Below, piece after piece: positions 25,661 to 37,024 of a stretch of 64,000 nt of DNA. The notes beneath the pieces are model-generated. The model was not told where the DNA came from. It was given only the letters and a program-made list of their open reading frames with translations, and searched no databases. This DNA comes from Megaleporinus macrocephalus (taxonomy: Eukaryota; Chordata; Actinopteri; Characiformes; Anostomidae): NCBI GenBank assembly GCA_021613375.1, contig CM038716.1:3525184-3589183 (forward strand). Reading direction: 5' to 3'. Made by a program: the position numbers and the translations under genes. Positions within the stretch are counted from its first letter, which is position 1. The number at the start of each line of letters is the position of its first letter.

Positions 25661-25859
25661 TCTCCAACCACGTCTGAAACTCAAAAGGTGCACAAAAGGC
25701 CCTTGACACCCCACCACCCACACACCCTGTGAAGACACACACACACACACAACCTCTCCAGGCCCAGACTTCCCACTGCTACACACACTTGACTGTCCAT
25801 CCCCCCAGAGAGAGCACAGGAGTTGTGTGCATGTGTGTGTGTGTTTAAGATTCAGACTC

Positions 25860-27396
25860 CTGGTCAGAGCAGTGAACAGGTGGTCTGAAGACAGAAAGAG
25901 ACATGCTGGAACACAGGGGTGTACAAATGAAGGTTGTGATTCACCAGCACTGACTTATTAGAGCATATTAGAATCACTTCTAATCAATAATAATCATACT
26001 CAGCAAAGTATTTGCTTGCTTTTCCTGCTCATAGTAAAACTCTTTGGGCTCTATTTATATGTAGTCTAGTGGTGGGCTATTACTAATTTAGTTGGACACA
26101 AGCCTGTTTATACTCATCTGCTGCTGGTGGTCAGAAATGACAGTGATTGTAAGAATGTTTGCTGGAAGATGCTACATTTGGTGTCAGACCTGGCTAACTC
26201 AAAGACAGACCGTGAAGTCAAAGTGTAGTAAGGCTCAGCACTGAAGCCTGGCTGGGGGATGGATGGCAAGGACCCCTGAACAATACCCTGCAGCAATTAC
26301 CTGCCGGCAGAGCATGTTAACTACAGGTCTTCAACAACAGTGCATGGTCAAGGTGGTTGGCCAGGCAGCTGCTTCCTTAAGAGCTGAAGCGTAATGGTTC
26401 AGCAGGCATATCTGGTGTTTTGAGTGGCACAGGAGGAGTAGATGCTGGGGCTCTTGCTGGGTGCGCTGCTGCTGAAGGAGCTGAGACAGCACATGCAGCT
26501 TGCTGCACCAGCCTGCCTTCAATCTGGCATAACAGCGGGCAGAGAGTTAAGGCCCTTCAGCATGAGTTTGCAAGGAGGTTTACCATGCACGCATGGAGGA
26601 CATTCTGAATGCCCTGCTGCAGGGGGTGGGGGTGAGTGTGTTCTCCCTGGCTCCCTGTTGTAATAAACGAGCATTTACCTACAGGTGTGATGTTTCCTGT
26701 GCCTTCTTGTTCTATGCCGAGATGCCACAGTATTTACTTTCTGTATTTGTCATTCCCCTTAAACATGTGTGATATGCTCCAAGACACATGAAACTAGATT
26801 GGAAAGCAATACATTAGGGTGTGTGTCCCTCCCACTTCTTCATTTACTGTCCATTCCAGCTGCCTCAAAACCTGCAGACTAGGGAAGACGTCGTTAATCG
26901 TGGCAGTAATCGAAATAGATCTTCTGTAATCCAACCTTGGCCTTAAGGCCAAGGCTGTGGTGGTGTTGAGTTTACTGATCAGATGTTGCGTGCACAGCAT
27001 TCAAGGAGTGGCATTAGCTAATTATATAAACCAGCATCCTCCAGTTCCAGTTCTAGAGGGCCGTTCTAACACACTGGCATTGTAATAAAAGGATCTTTTA
27101 ATGATCAAGTCCATTGTTTAGTAACAGTGTGAGAGACAGCTGTGGCCCATTTGGACGACCATCATATTTATGTGCTCCAGGACATACTTAGAAGACAGGA
27201 CAGCGCTAGACCAGTTCTGGGGGGCTTTATCTGTTATTTAACACTAACTATGTATGTTACCAGATCTAATCATCTACTATTTGTTCTTAGTCATCCCTGA
27301 ATATTTAGGGCCATCATGTCCCTAAATTCCTCAGTAGCTGTATATTTGTTTACAGTAAGTTAATGTTAGTAAAATGGTCATATAGTGTTGTTCAAA

Positions 27397-27399
<3 letters not shown>
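25860..27399. other. Intronic sequence, nothing recognised
   Basis: The stretch 26290-26640 is GC-richer (GGTGCGCTGCTGCTGAAGGA region around 26460-26480). It has open frames on both strands but no domain I recognise, so it could be an unknown repeat or a weak exon of another transcript. Confidence 0.35.

Positions 27400-27468
<69 letters not shown>
27400..27468. repeat. (TA)n microsatellite
   Basis: About 69 bases of TA alternation. Confidence 0.97.
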
Positions 27469-27471
<3 letters not shown>

Positions 27472-28359
27472 TTATATACATAACATTTGCCACTACAACT
27501 ACGGAACTCATTAAACAAGTGTAGAGAGCAACTCCTGATCGCACCTTAAATAGAGGAGATATATATGTTTAATTTTCTGGCTGTTGCTAGTCTAAAAGGT
27601 CATGATGAACATTTTGGGTTCTTTAAAAAAAGTCTTCTGGGGGCCCATGCCCTGTCCCCACTAGGTTAGCCATAGCCCCAACTATTCATAAACCTATAGT
27701 GACACCCGTACTGAGGGGCTTCTCTCTGACTGCACTAGTACGCCTAAAGATAAATTCTGAAAATGTTTTTTTCATATGTTGGGAAGATTTTGGTATGTGT
27801 TTGTTCGAGGTTTTGCTTGCTTACATTATGTGGGTGAGCTGGCAGACCAAAAGCCTGACTCAGCAAAAGGTGGGACGAGAGAACAGTTCGGTAAACTATA
27901 TTTGAGTACAAAAAAGAAGAAGCAAACAATTTGGCTATAAGCAGGAGCATGTGGATAGACTGCATTAAAGGAAATGGAGCAAATTTGAAACAACTCAAGG
28001 TGTTTAGGTGTCTAGTGATATCAACAATTACACAGTATGAATAGAAGCCTATCACAATTTTACATACATCCTCTAATTTAAAATTTATTTACAAAGCTTC
28101 ATGAATCTTCATGATTCAACCAATCTCTTGAACTTAACTGGAAGGATGAAACACCTTCTTCTACAGTATTTTCCTTTAGTTGGTGATCGGATGTTTTGGA
28201 TGATTGTAGAGAGTGCTAGTGAGTGTAAGGAAACTATTTTCATACTCATCAAACCATTCAGCGGATGGGTTTACTATGATTACTATGAGGATTAAAATAA
28301 AGGTGAACAGCCAGCATAAAAGTGAGCAACCAGAACAATGTTGTATAGATTTGTAGTGA

Positions 28360-28570
28360 CTCTTCCATCTAAGAGAATGAGTAGAGCCAAACCATGCCAG
28401 CCAAACGAAGCCCCAGTGAACCCTCTTTTCATGTCAAAATCAAGATCAAATCAAGGTCAGCTGGGCCGCCTGCTTGGTTTGTTTATACATGCCACAGAGT
28501 GTTTTAGGAGGTAAATTACCCGACCATTTGCAAAATTATGACTGACACCCCTCTCAGCCAGTCACAGTTG
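28360..28570. promoter_or_regulatory. Candidate conserved non-coding block
   Basis: Repeat-free, moderately GC-rich segment (AAACCATGCCAGCCAAACGA, TCAAGGTCAGCTGGGCCGCC, CAAAATTATGACTGACACC). AAGGTCA is a nuclear-receptor half-site; TTATGACTGACA has Hox/MEIS-like cores. Inferred. Confidence 0.3.
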
Positions 28571-29681
28571 TCTCTAAACATTCATTCCTCTATTTGGTGA
28601 AGGCAAAAACCAGCAATGGAGACGGTTGTGGCGGTGAATTAGTCAGAATGCTTAGACTAAGAAATGGTGGAATAATGAGACGGAGAACTGTATAATGCTT
28701 AACACATGATACTCTGATTGTCTGGCCAGTGGTGCCACTTCTGTATCATTTCTGAAGCTGAAAACTAATGGATTTAAACCGTGTGATAGCCCACATTCAC
28801 AGCTTAATAGCAAAACTAATAAAAGACTTATGTTCACATGCTTGCATAAAGAAATAGCTGTAGCTGGTCAATGGTGACCACAAGACAGTAAGAGAGTCTT
28901 TTTTAAAGGTGGAGAAAGGCAATAAGATGCTCCAAACTCTGGGTTCATGTGGAATGTAACAAGATGTTTGGTGTCCATGGCTCACCAAAAAATCTACATT
29001 TAATGTATTACAGCCAGGCAGTCACTCAACTCTTGATTGAGGGTATTCCGTCTGAGGGCGTTCCGTCAAAGATCCACTGAAACTGATGAAAAAAACAGTT
29101 TAAAGGACTTAGTAAAATAGTTTACTGTGTTGTCTAAAGAAACAGATATGGTTTAAATGTTATGGTAAAAGTAGAGTTAGCTAACTAATTAGCTCCTCTA
29201 AACATAGCTTAATGAATCAGCCAGACTAAACAGATCTCTACAGTACTTATAGTTCCAAAACAAACAATTCTTTGTATTATTTCTTGTGAAAAAGGTGAAG
29301 AGTCTTTCTCTGGCTTGGCCCAGCATTAGCATTACAGAGCCTGCCTCCATCCTTGATAGACATGAAAACCTACTGATTTAACGTTGAGTGGCTAAACTAT
29401 TTTTTGTTTAATTTCCAGAATGCATTTTTGGTTTCTTATGATTGGCTTATATGTTGGATGAAACATATACATATATAAAACATATATGTTTTAAATTCCC
29501 TTTAAACTTTTTTGCCTATAAGCACAAGTGGAAGCTTCCAGCTAGCGTGCACTGACGTGTGGACGTTCTTAAAACACCCCAAACGTGATGCAGTACACTT
29601 GTCTGGAAGCATATGTTTCTTCACTTATTTATCCAAGTTTTTCCTTTAATTTGCCTGAATATATATGCATGTTCAGCGGAC

Positions 29682-29704
29682 GTGTGTGTGTGTGTGTGTG
29701 TGTG
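29682..29704. repeat. (GT)n microsatellite
   Basis: About 23 bases of GT alternation directly left of a candidate regulatory block. Confidence 0.93.
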
Positions 29705-29708
29705 CACA

Positions 29709-29900
29709 CTCTTCATCAAAAGCTCCAGATGGGCCAGTGCTTTATCGCTCCCTGGGCCGCTGACATCACCCCTCGATGTGGACAGAATTGATGATGAAAG
29801 CAAACAGATCTATCCGAAGTTACATTTACCAAATCAATTTTATTTTAACGGCCTCTCGCATATTGGCATATTGACGGCTTCTCACGCTCCGAGGACAGAG
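29709..29900. promoter_or_regulatory. Candidate conserved non-coding element
   Basis: Unique block with GGGCCAGTGCTTTATCGCTC, CCTCGATGTGGACAGAATTG, ATGATGAAAGCAAACAGATC and CAATTTTATTTTAACGGCC. It has the balanced, motif-dense look of deeply conserved vertebrate elements and lies between GT and GA simple repeats. Conservation not tested. Confidence 0.5.
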
Positions 29901-29963
29901 AGCGAGGGAGAGACAGAAGGAAGGAGGCAGACGGAGGAAGGCGGGCAGGGGGGTGGCCTAGTG

Positions 29964-30150
29964 GTTAATAGCATTTACCATATTTAATGCAGCGATGTCA
30001 TCATTGAATATCCTCTCTGAATAATGTGGCACTTCATCATAAATTCTTTACAACTTATTTACTTAATGGAGAGAGTTATGGGCCGCTGACAGCACGCTAA
30101 TTAAACATAGTGATACACTGCAGCCTCGCCGCAATGACATCCCTAACCAA
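29964..30150. promoter_or_regulatory. Candidate conserved non-coding element
   Basis: Contains ATTTACCATATTTAATGCAG, GTGGCACTTCATCATAAATT, GGGCCGCTGACAGCACGCTA and a CTAATTAA homeodomain core at 30097-30104, next to a TGACAG MEIS/TGIF-type core. It is the most enhancer-like sequence in this half of the window. Conservation not tested. Confidence 0.55.
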
Positions 30151-30599
30151 TCCCTCACACGCACACACTGTCTCTCTCTCTCTTTCACATGTATAGGCAT
30201 AATCTCTCCCTCTCTCTCAGTTCTTTAAATACATATTATTCAAGCATGCAATAAATTATCAGTGGATTAAAATTCATGAAACCTTTTTTTTCCCTCCTTT
30301 CATGGAAATCAGAGTGAGAGAGAGAGACAGAGAGTGAGAATGAGAGAGAGCGACAGAGAGAAAGCGCAATGGGGAAAAGAGCCATAAATTCACTAGGGGT
30401 AGACAGAGACTTTTTCAATCATATTAAATCCCAATGTTTGCCTATGCAGGATTTCTGCTTGCCTCTGGAAAACGCTCTCAGATTTATCGCTCGAAATAGA
30501 AAGGGGGAAAAAAAATATCAGCAGATGTTTAAATGCTGTCACAGGCTAAATGGCTTTAATAAGAAAGTTCTGAAGAAAGTGAGGCATTTAAAATGCTAA

Positions 30600-32430
30600 A
30601 CAATTTAAATATAGCATTGGCTAACCAGTATTTCACAAAAAACAAACGTCAAGCTTTCAGCGGCACTTAGCAAAGTTTTAGCAGAGGAGCCACAATTATA
30701 GGCAACCGACCAAACTTCAACCAGAGCGTTTCACCCAAACCAAGCCTACAATGTAACTTCCACCAGAAACAACAAAAAAAGCCATGACAAACTGAACTCC
30801 TTATGACATCGCATGAATCAGAGTTGTTGCTAACGTAGCAACTCAAGAAAGAGCTCAGTGTGTCACGCCACTGTTAAGCACTTCCATTCAAGACTGCAGT
30901 TCTATTATTTAATAATAAATTAAGTAGTGCAGATTGGATGTTTCAGTGAATGCATAAGAAGTGTTTTAAACAAAAACAAAAAATGTGATTACCACTATTC
31001 AAACATAAGGCATTTTGGGCATCCGTTTTAGACTCTAAACAAAATAAGCTCTATAAAGACATACATCTTTGGCTTGTAAATAAAAGTAGACCCTTATTGG
31101 TGCTATATAGAACACAAAAAAGACATTGAGTCATAGATCTATTTATAACTTCTTATACCAACTTATAACTTCAAATAAGATGTAGTATGACTTCATTTTC
31201 AATACTAAAAGTTTGATTTTATACATTTAAGTGAAAAACAATTGTTTGTATGTTATTAAAAAGAGTGATTAAGGATTGTTAAACAAGGATGAGGAACATG
31301 GATGAACTGATAATTACTGTTTATCCATTTATCATGATTCACAAGATTACCATGATACTGTATTAGAAAAAAGTATAATACATGCATTGACGTTTATATG
31401 TTTGGGATTTTTGTCCTACCAGGTGGTGCTTTGTGCAACTTCAAGGTGGCCTTCATTCATTTTTGGAATGCCTTTTTTAATTCCTTAAGCTTATCCTGCT
31501 GATAGTTTTCTTGGAAAAGATTGCAAAGTCATAGAGAGATCTGGTAACATTTAGCATTCGTCAGATGCTGACCAATATTTTTCTACAGCTTGTGGCTAAC
31601 TTTCGGTTATTGTAGTAAATCTTGAATACATAGGCTCATGAAGAAACACACATTTATATTGGTTTTCTGTTTGAAGTCTCTTTAGGCTATTGGACTATTC
31701 AGTTTTTTCCTTCATCAATGAATCTAGGTTCCAGTAGCCAGTCAGAATGGCAAAGCAGTATATGTGGTCTAATTCTGTAGAATATCCTTCAGCAGACTGC
31801 TGAGGGACAAAGTAAGATTCTAGTGCCCTTTACAGGCCCCCTATAAAAAAATCACTGTTACCTGGAAAACGTTTATATGCTCCAGTTTTTTTGAGAGCTT
31901 CATAACATCTGTTGCCATTTCTAAATATTAAAAAAATGTACATCTTAACATACTGCATTCGAGAGACTTGTAAATGATCCCTACATATAGTTTTGAGTTG
32001 GTACCTTCCACTGACAGGCAACACTTACAAACTGCAGTGCAAAATGAATCCACTGTGAGCTTAAATGAAAGGTAGCAAAACATAAAAACTGGAATGGTTG
32101 GTTTACAGTAGCAAGCTATGCTATTTTACTCCATTCATGAACAAAAGGCTAAAAACACAAGTTAATATTCTAACACTTGTGAGTAATTAAGTCTTTACCT
32201 GCACATACATGTTATTTCATACTGTTCACTATTGGTTGCTTTCATATTTTGTGATAAAATTTCTGAAACCATCACATTAAATGTTCAAAGACTACTAAGA
32301 TTCACCTTTCTACAGTTAGCTCACAGTGTACACCCGCCTTAAAACATCGGTAGAAACAACCAAACTGAGGCATAGGATTAGTGTGACCGTATCTTGTATA
32401 CGTCACTAACGTTCCAATGCTAGGATCCTC
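30600..32430. other. AT-rich intronic sequence, nothing recognised
   Basis: Long AT-rich stretch with no identifiable elements. Confidence 0.5.
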
Positions 32431-32434
32431 CACA

Positions 32435-32660
32435 TTGACATCAGTTCATTTCAGAGGGTTGGGATGCTCTGGATAAGGGTTTCTCCTTGAGCTCCACACA
32501 GAGACTATTTAAACCTTCAATTAGCCTGATACTCCTCAGGCGACCCCTCCGGCCAAGCAAAATTAGCCCTGGCTGACCCTGGCCGAGCCTGCACTCGACC
32601 TCTGACCTTGTCATGTGACCCTGGCTTCGATTGAGTGCGGTGACTGACTGATGTCTGATA
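32435..32660. promoter_or_regulatory. Candidate conserved non-coding element rich in TGACC half-sites
   Basis: GC-rich, repeat-free block with CTTCAATTAGCCTGATACTC, GGCGACCCCTCCGGCCAAGC and TGACC motifs at 32574, 32603 and 32616 (the last two start 13 bases apart, giving a spacing of seven). It resembles nuclear-receptor-rich elements. Inferred from motifs. Confidence 0.45.
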
Positions 32661-32699
32661 GACAGTGGTGCTGGTGGTGAATAGGACAGGACGGGGGAG

Positions 32700-32835
32700 T
32701 GGGAGGGTGGGAGTCTAGGCTGGGGTATTTAACCTGGTTAAAGGCCGGGGATTTATGAGCTTGGGCTTTAATTGAGCTAAGAGGGGGATTCTCATTCGTC
32801 TCAGCATCATGAGATCACTAGGATGGGTCACAGAC
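32700..32835. promoter_or_regulatory. Candidate conserved non-coding block
   Basis: Contains GGCTGGGGTATTTAACCTGG, GGGATTTATGAGCTTGGGCT and TTTAATTGAGCTAAG. Separate from the previous block by a short G-rich stretch. Compositional evidence only. Confidence 0.35.
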
Positions 32836-32999
32836 TAAAGGGGCTGAGGATTCTTTATTCCTTCTCCGAAACCATGACGACACTCCAGCAGAGAGACAGA
32901 CAAAACGATATAAAACCGAAAAGGCCGAGACGCTGGTGAACACAATGGAAGCCGGGGGAATAGTTTATGATGCTGTTAAAACGAGAAAATGATTACGAC

Positions 33000-34037
33000 T
33001 TCATCTGTTTCCTTCTTCCAGTTTTCACTACAACAAAAAGCCGGTGTCCTGGATGTAGATGAAACTTTTAGCCTAGGGCTAAGCCAGAAAAACACGATTA
33101 ACAGCAACATATAGTCTAGTATAACTCTCATCTTTATATTTTATTATTTAATGAAACTTTAAAGTACATTTATTAAACTAAAGTTTTTGTAAGGTCCTGG
33201 ATTTGCAAAATATGAAGGGTAAAGTCTATTTTGTAGTTTCAACTTTGAGAAAGCTCACCTTTAGAAGGCTACTATTTTCTGAAAAGCAGATATTTATAAA
33301 GTGAAAGAGTTAAGATGCAAATAAATGGTGTAATAAGTGTCCAATAAACTGCCCTGTAACTGTGACTGATGGATTATGTCTATTTGCATTTAATTGAATG
33401 AAGTGCTGGGCTATTACATAGGTGAAGGTCTAGATGTCAGCAAAAATACATTGATCAAGATCTGATGATCAAAACATGCTTTCCCTTATTTGGCATTTTT
33501 TAAAAACTGTTGAACTTTTTTGTTTTCAGTGGTGAAACGTTTTAGTGCGCTGGGTGTGTCAGGTTTTATGCACTTTGCAAAGCTTTTCTTTCTGTGGACA
33601 GCTTAAAACGGTCCACTCAAAAGTGGTCAAGAAGCCACTGTTCTAACCATTTTTCCTGTGCTGACCTGCTGAATCAAAAGGAGGGCAAGCCTTTGCTAAA
33701 AGTAAGAGCTGTATTAAAATTAGTGTCACATGTGTGGTGAGTGATACACATGACAGTAAATAGTCGGTCGTCCAATGTATAAGAGCACAACCGATAGTTC
33801 TTCCTTCACTTAGCATGATGCTGTCAGTTAGTGTTCCTCACTAAGTTTGTTGATGTTGCACTATTTAAAACAATTTAAAAACATGTTGTAGTTAACTTAA
33901 AGCATATGCCAGCCTTCAACTTCCTAGTCTGGTAGCGTGAAGGGGAAGGCCTAGCTAGTTTGTGAAAACTGGCCAAAAGAAAAACTGAACATAAATCATA
34001 GAACAGTTACTTTTACGAACAGTGCCAAAATTAAAAG
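33000..34037. other. AT-rich intronic sequence, nothing recognised
   Basis: No element identified except the 8-base flank ATTAAAAG at 34030-34037, the apparent target duplication of the next element. Confidence 0.5.
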
Positions 34038-34760
34038 CAGAGATGGGCACTCGAGTGAGCGACTCGAGTCGAAGTCGCACTTAAGTCGCCTAAAAAAAGA
34101 CTTCAGACTTGACTTGAAACTTGTCCCTACTGACTCTCGACTCGACCTTAGGGTGGCATGGCTTAGGCTGGAGTGGGAAACAAATCAAAGACACTTGAAT
34201 GACCACATCAAACTTCATAAGGCATCTGAAGACACACCTGGACAGGTTTATTTACTTTACGCTAGCCACTTAGCCATCAATACAGCTAATACATAAAATA
34301 CAGTTATTTTCCATCTACTTTTTTCCCCCATCATGCTTCCTCAACGCGCCAGACTCGAATTTGAGCTTCTTATAATGTAATAGCACTGCTATATAAACAT
34401 TTAGGACACACTTACTAAGCCTACTGACTCTCCTACTTAAGTCTAAGTTGTAAAGTGAGTTATGGTATAATGTATCCAGCAGTTATTGTTCATTTTGCAA
34501 AAACAATGATATCACTTCTAGTGTTCTCTATAATCTAAAAATGTTTGAAAGAGCTCAAGAACAAAGAATTATTTTTTTTTTCGTAAAAAATGCATAGAAT
34601 TTAAACAAAGAAAAGGAAGCACTAGAGTAAAAAATACAGTTGTGCTTTACATATATAGCTGTGTATTCTTAAGTATGTTGCATTGACTTGAGACTTGATT
34701 TAAACTTTAGCCGAAAGACTTGTGACTTAATTTATATTTTGTGACTTATGAACATCTCTG
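34038..34760. mobile_element. Non-autonomous hAT-type element, 723 bp
   Basis: Ends are CAGAGATG and CATCTCTG, perfect 8-base inverted repeats of hAT type. The flanks ATTAAAAG and GGTAAAAG agree at 6 of 8 bases, fitting an aged 8-bp target duplication. Subterminal regions are full of ACTCGAGTC and GACTTGAGAC motifs, as in abundant fish hAT MITEs. The frame at 34114-34296 is element sequence, not a gene. Confidence 0.7.
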
Positions 34761-34770
34761 GGTAAAAGTA

Positions 34771-34945
34771 GGGCAGTCGTGGGCTGGAGATAAGGAAACC
34801 AGTCTTGTGACCGGAAGATAGCAGTGGCTAGGGGTGGCTAACGCTCGGGGCAAGTGTGTTTGCTGCCCCCTAGTGCGTGTGTTCCCTAGTGTGTGTATAG
34901 GTGGGTGTTTCACTACACAGATGGGTTAAATGTGGAGGTCAAATT
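34771..34945 (+). mobile_element. tRNA-derived SINE, internally deleted
   Basis: Starts GGGCAGTCGTGGGCTGGAGA, then CCAGTCTTGTGACCGGAAGA, the tRNA-like head of a SINE common in characin and related fish. The middle is missing. The tail follows with GTGTTTGCTGCCCCCTAGTG and GATGGGTTAAATGTGGAGGT. It sits about 350 bases from the exon donor side. Confidence 0.75.
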
Positions 34946-35291
34946 TTGCTGTGTGCAAACACAAGTGGCATATTGTTCTAAATTCTAGATCACTTTCTAA
35001 AAGAGTAACTGACGGATGACTGAGAGCAACGTTTGCTTCACAGCACCAAGACAAGTAGAAGCAACAGTCCAAACAACACAGCACGAAAACAACGAATGGA
35101 AGCCGGTTGCCTACAATTAGCATAACGTCATCTGCATATAACGCTATCGCTTTCATTGTTGGCGGTGTTAGCATTATTTGATGGAACTCTTTTTTAACAA
35201 CAACCTTTTCACGATCACAGTTTAGTTCAATGACTTGAGTAACCTGCAAGTAAAGTAGCAAACAGATGCAACCACATCTTCAAATATAACA

Positions 35292-35297
35292 TCATAC
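35292..35297 (-). other. Splice donor of the PRDM exon
   Basis: GAG|GTATGA on the minus strand. An in-frame TGA follows immediately (GAG GTA TGA), so the frame must be spliced here, as in family members where the exon ends in GWE. Confidence 0.8.
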
Positions 35298-35656
35298 CTC
35301 CCAGCCATGAGGATGGATTGGGTCACTGTGGCTTGGTGTTCCCTCGAAGGGTCCGAACTGCTCTCCCACCTCCACCCTCCTTTTGCTCCAGACACCCAGG
35401 TTGCCGGGGGAAACGCCTGATTCTCGCAGTTCAAAGTCTGGGGGCACTGATGTCTCCGCTTCCACCCTGCCCAGGTAAAAAGGTGTGTGAAAGGAAGAGC
35501 TAAAGGTGGACGGTTCCTCAGCAGAGTCTACCTCATGCAGCAGATTTGGCGAGGGGATGTTGTTAGCAGTGACCAGTGGGATTGGGTCTCCATCAGACGC
35601 ACCCCCAACCTCTTCCAGGACATCAGAGGGGAAAAGCGGGAAGTCACCTTCATCAC
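35298..35656 (-). CDS. prdm16: Internal coding exon (exon 2) of a PRDM3/PRDM16-family gene; start of the PR/SET domain
   Basis: Seen: the minus strand has an acceptor TGCTCTGCAG, then an open frame entered in phase 1 (2 bases, then 119 codons) that stops at GAG|GTATGA, a good donor. A TTCTAAC branch-point candidate lies about 30 bases before the acceptor. Residues 1-70 are an acidic, Ser/Pro-rich linker starting (S)DEGD. From about residue 71 come VPPDFELRES and LGVWSKRRVEVGEQFGP, ending HGWE. Known: PRDM3 (MECOM/MDS1) and PRDM16 share exactly this layout, an FELRES...LG(I/V)W.KR...GE..GP stretch ending in GWE at the second coding exon. They are nuclear zinc-finger regulators with H3K9 methyltransferase activity. 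Oddities: the usual PGAGLG turn reads SPGNLG, and the linker is diverged. Orthology: SD.GD, DFELRES and LGVW favour PRDM16, whereas VEVGEQFGP favours MECOM. The family is near certain; the symbol is about 55-60% likely. Exon 1 should lie above 64000 and the rest of the PR domain below 1 in this gene's orientation. Confidence 0.88.
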
Positions 35657-35700
35657 CTGCAGAGCATGAAATAATATCTTAGAGTTAGAACATGGTTGGT
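35657..35700 (-). other. Splice acceptor region of the PRDM exon
   Basis: Read on the minus strand, it ends TTTCATGCTCTGCAG just before the exon. TTCTAAC, a good match to the vertebrate branch-point consensus, lies about 30 bases upstream. The pyrimidine tract is only moderate. These sites fix the 5' exon boundary and the phase 1 entry. Confidence 0.75.
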
Positions 35701-35712
35701 GCTGCTGCTGTA

Positions 35713-36080
35713 GGTACGGTACTGTTCAAAAGTTTCAAATGGCTTGCTACATTAAAGGTGCCATAAAATGGAAAACTAGATTTCCATTGAACTAGACTGG
35801 CATAGTTCAATGGAACTGACATTCCGTGACCCTCAAACACTGTTGTCTCCTTTTTCAAATACAAATCCTGTTTTTGTAAAAGAGGCCATTAATACCAGCA
35901 TTGTTTAAGGCGGAACGGAAAATTAACCAAACAAGCTGGGAAATATGAAACCGGCATCAGCGCCCACGTCTTTAAGAAGATCCTGGACATCTTTAATTCA
36001 GAGGTGCTAGTTTCAGCTGCACATTTTACTCCAGACAGGTTTTTAGACCTTAAACAATATTGAGCATCGCTTAGCGTAGT
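35713..36080. repeat. Possible interspersed repeat just upstream of the exon
   Basis: TACTGTTCAAAAGTTT at 35721 resembles a fish Tc1-type terminal repeat. AAAGGTGCCATAAAATGGAA at 35753 resembles the end of a common fish non-autonomous element. The other end was not identified. Confidence 0.3.
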
Positions 36081-36249
36081 ACTAAAGAGACTGAAGTGAG
36101 GTCCAGCTCTATCTTTATTACCATCACAACCCTAAAAGCAACCTGTATTGTATTAAACGGCTAAAAATGCTTTGCGATTTTATCCATTTTGACAGCTGAA
36201 GCAGATCATCCCAAACTGAAAGTTTCATAGGTAGTAAAAATGTAATTAT

Positions 36250-36890
36250 TTTTTTTATTACCTAGACAGCAAATTCATGCAGCAACAAACAATGGTCATG
36301 GATCTGTTCAAATAACATTGATAACGTCAAATGATAAAGAAAATCACATATTTGGTTCCTTACAATATTCAGTTCACGCCTACAGTCTTGTTTGATGATT
36401 ACAGAGCAGCGTATTCTTTTTAAGGCATCTATACTATCACCACCACTCTGAACAATTCTGACTCTGTTTCTCTACAATGAAATCACCATATATATACAAA
36501 AATATATTTTAGAATGTACAATAAAAAATAATAACTACATATCAAAGAACAGCGATTCTAAACTTAATGATCAAATCAAATTAAATGAAATCAAAACAAA
36601 GTTTATTTCTCACATGTATAGTCATTCACAGTATAACAAGTAGTAAAATTATTTGACAACTGCCTGCTTACATGAAACAACAGATAACATAAAGTATAAG
36701 GATATTTAGAAATATATATAAAGGTAAGAGAAACATATGACGTGTGAAAGGTACCTGTCACTTTAATGAGACAAAGCAAAAAATTTAATGGCAAAAGGTA
36801 GCAAATTTCTAGGTGAGTCACACACCTAGAAACTGACACGCACCTTCCATCATATCTGCTGACATCGCTCAGCAAGTGCTAACTGTCACA
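36250..36890. other. AT-rich intronic sequence, nothing recognised
   Basis: No coding or repeat signals identified. Confidence 0.5.
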
Positions 36891-37024
36891 AATGGGAAAA
36901 TATACTTAGATGGGCCAGTTAAACAAACGAGCCGAAGGAAAGTGCTGTGCGTCTGAAATAACAGTGTGCCCAGAAAGTGGGGGGTGGGGGGCAGTGGAAG
37001 GGTGGGTGATACTCAGTGATTGTG

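Noticed and set aside
34926..35261. Minus-strand frame with ALYADDVMLIV, like a LINE reverse transcriptase catalytic box
   Set aside because: Only that short string fits. Flanking residues (Cys-rich, no palm or thumb motifs) do not match a reverse transcriptase, and the DNA reads as CTAAC/GCATA-type intronic sequence. Chance similarity is more likely.
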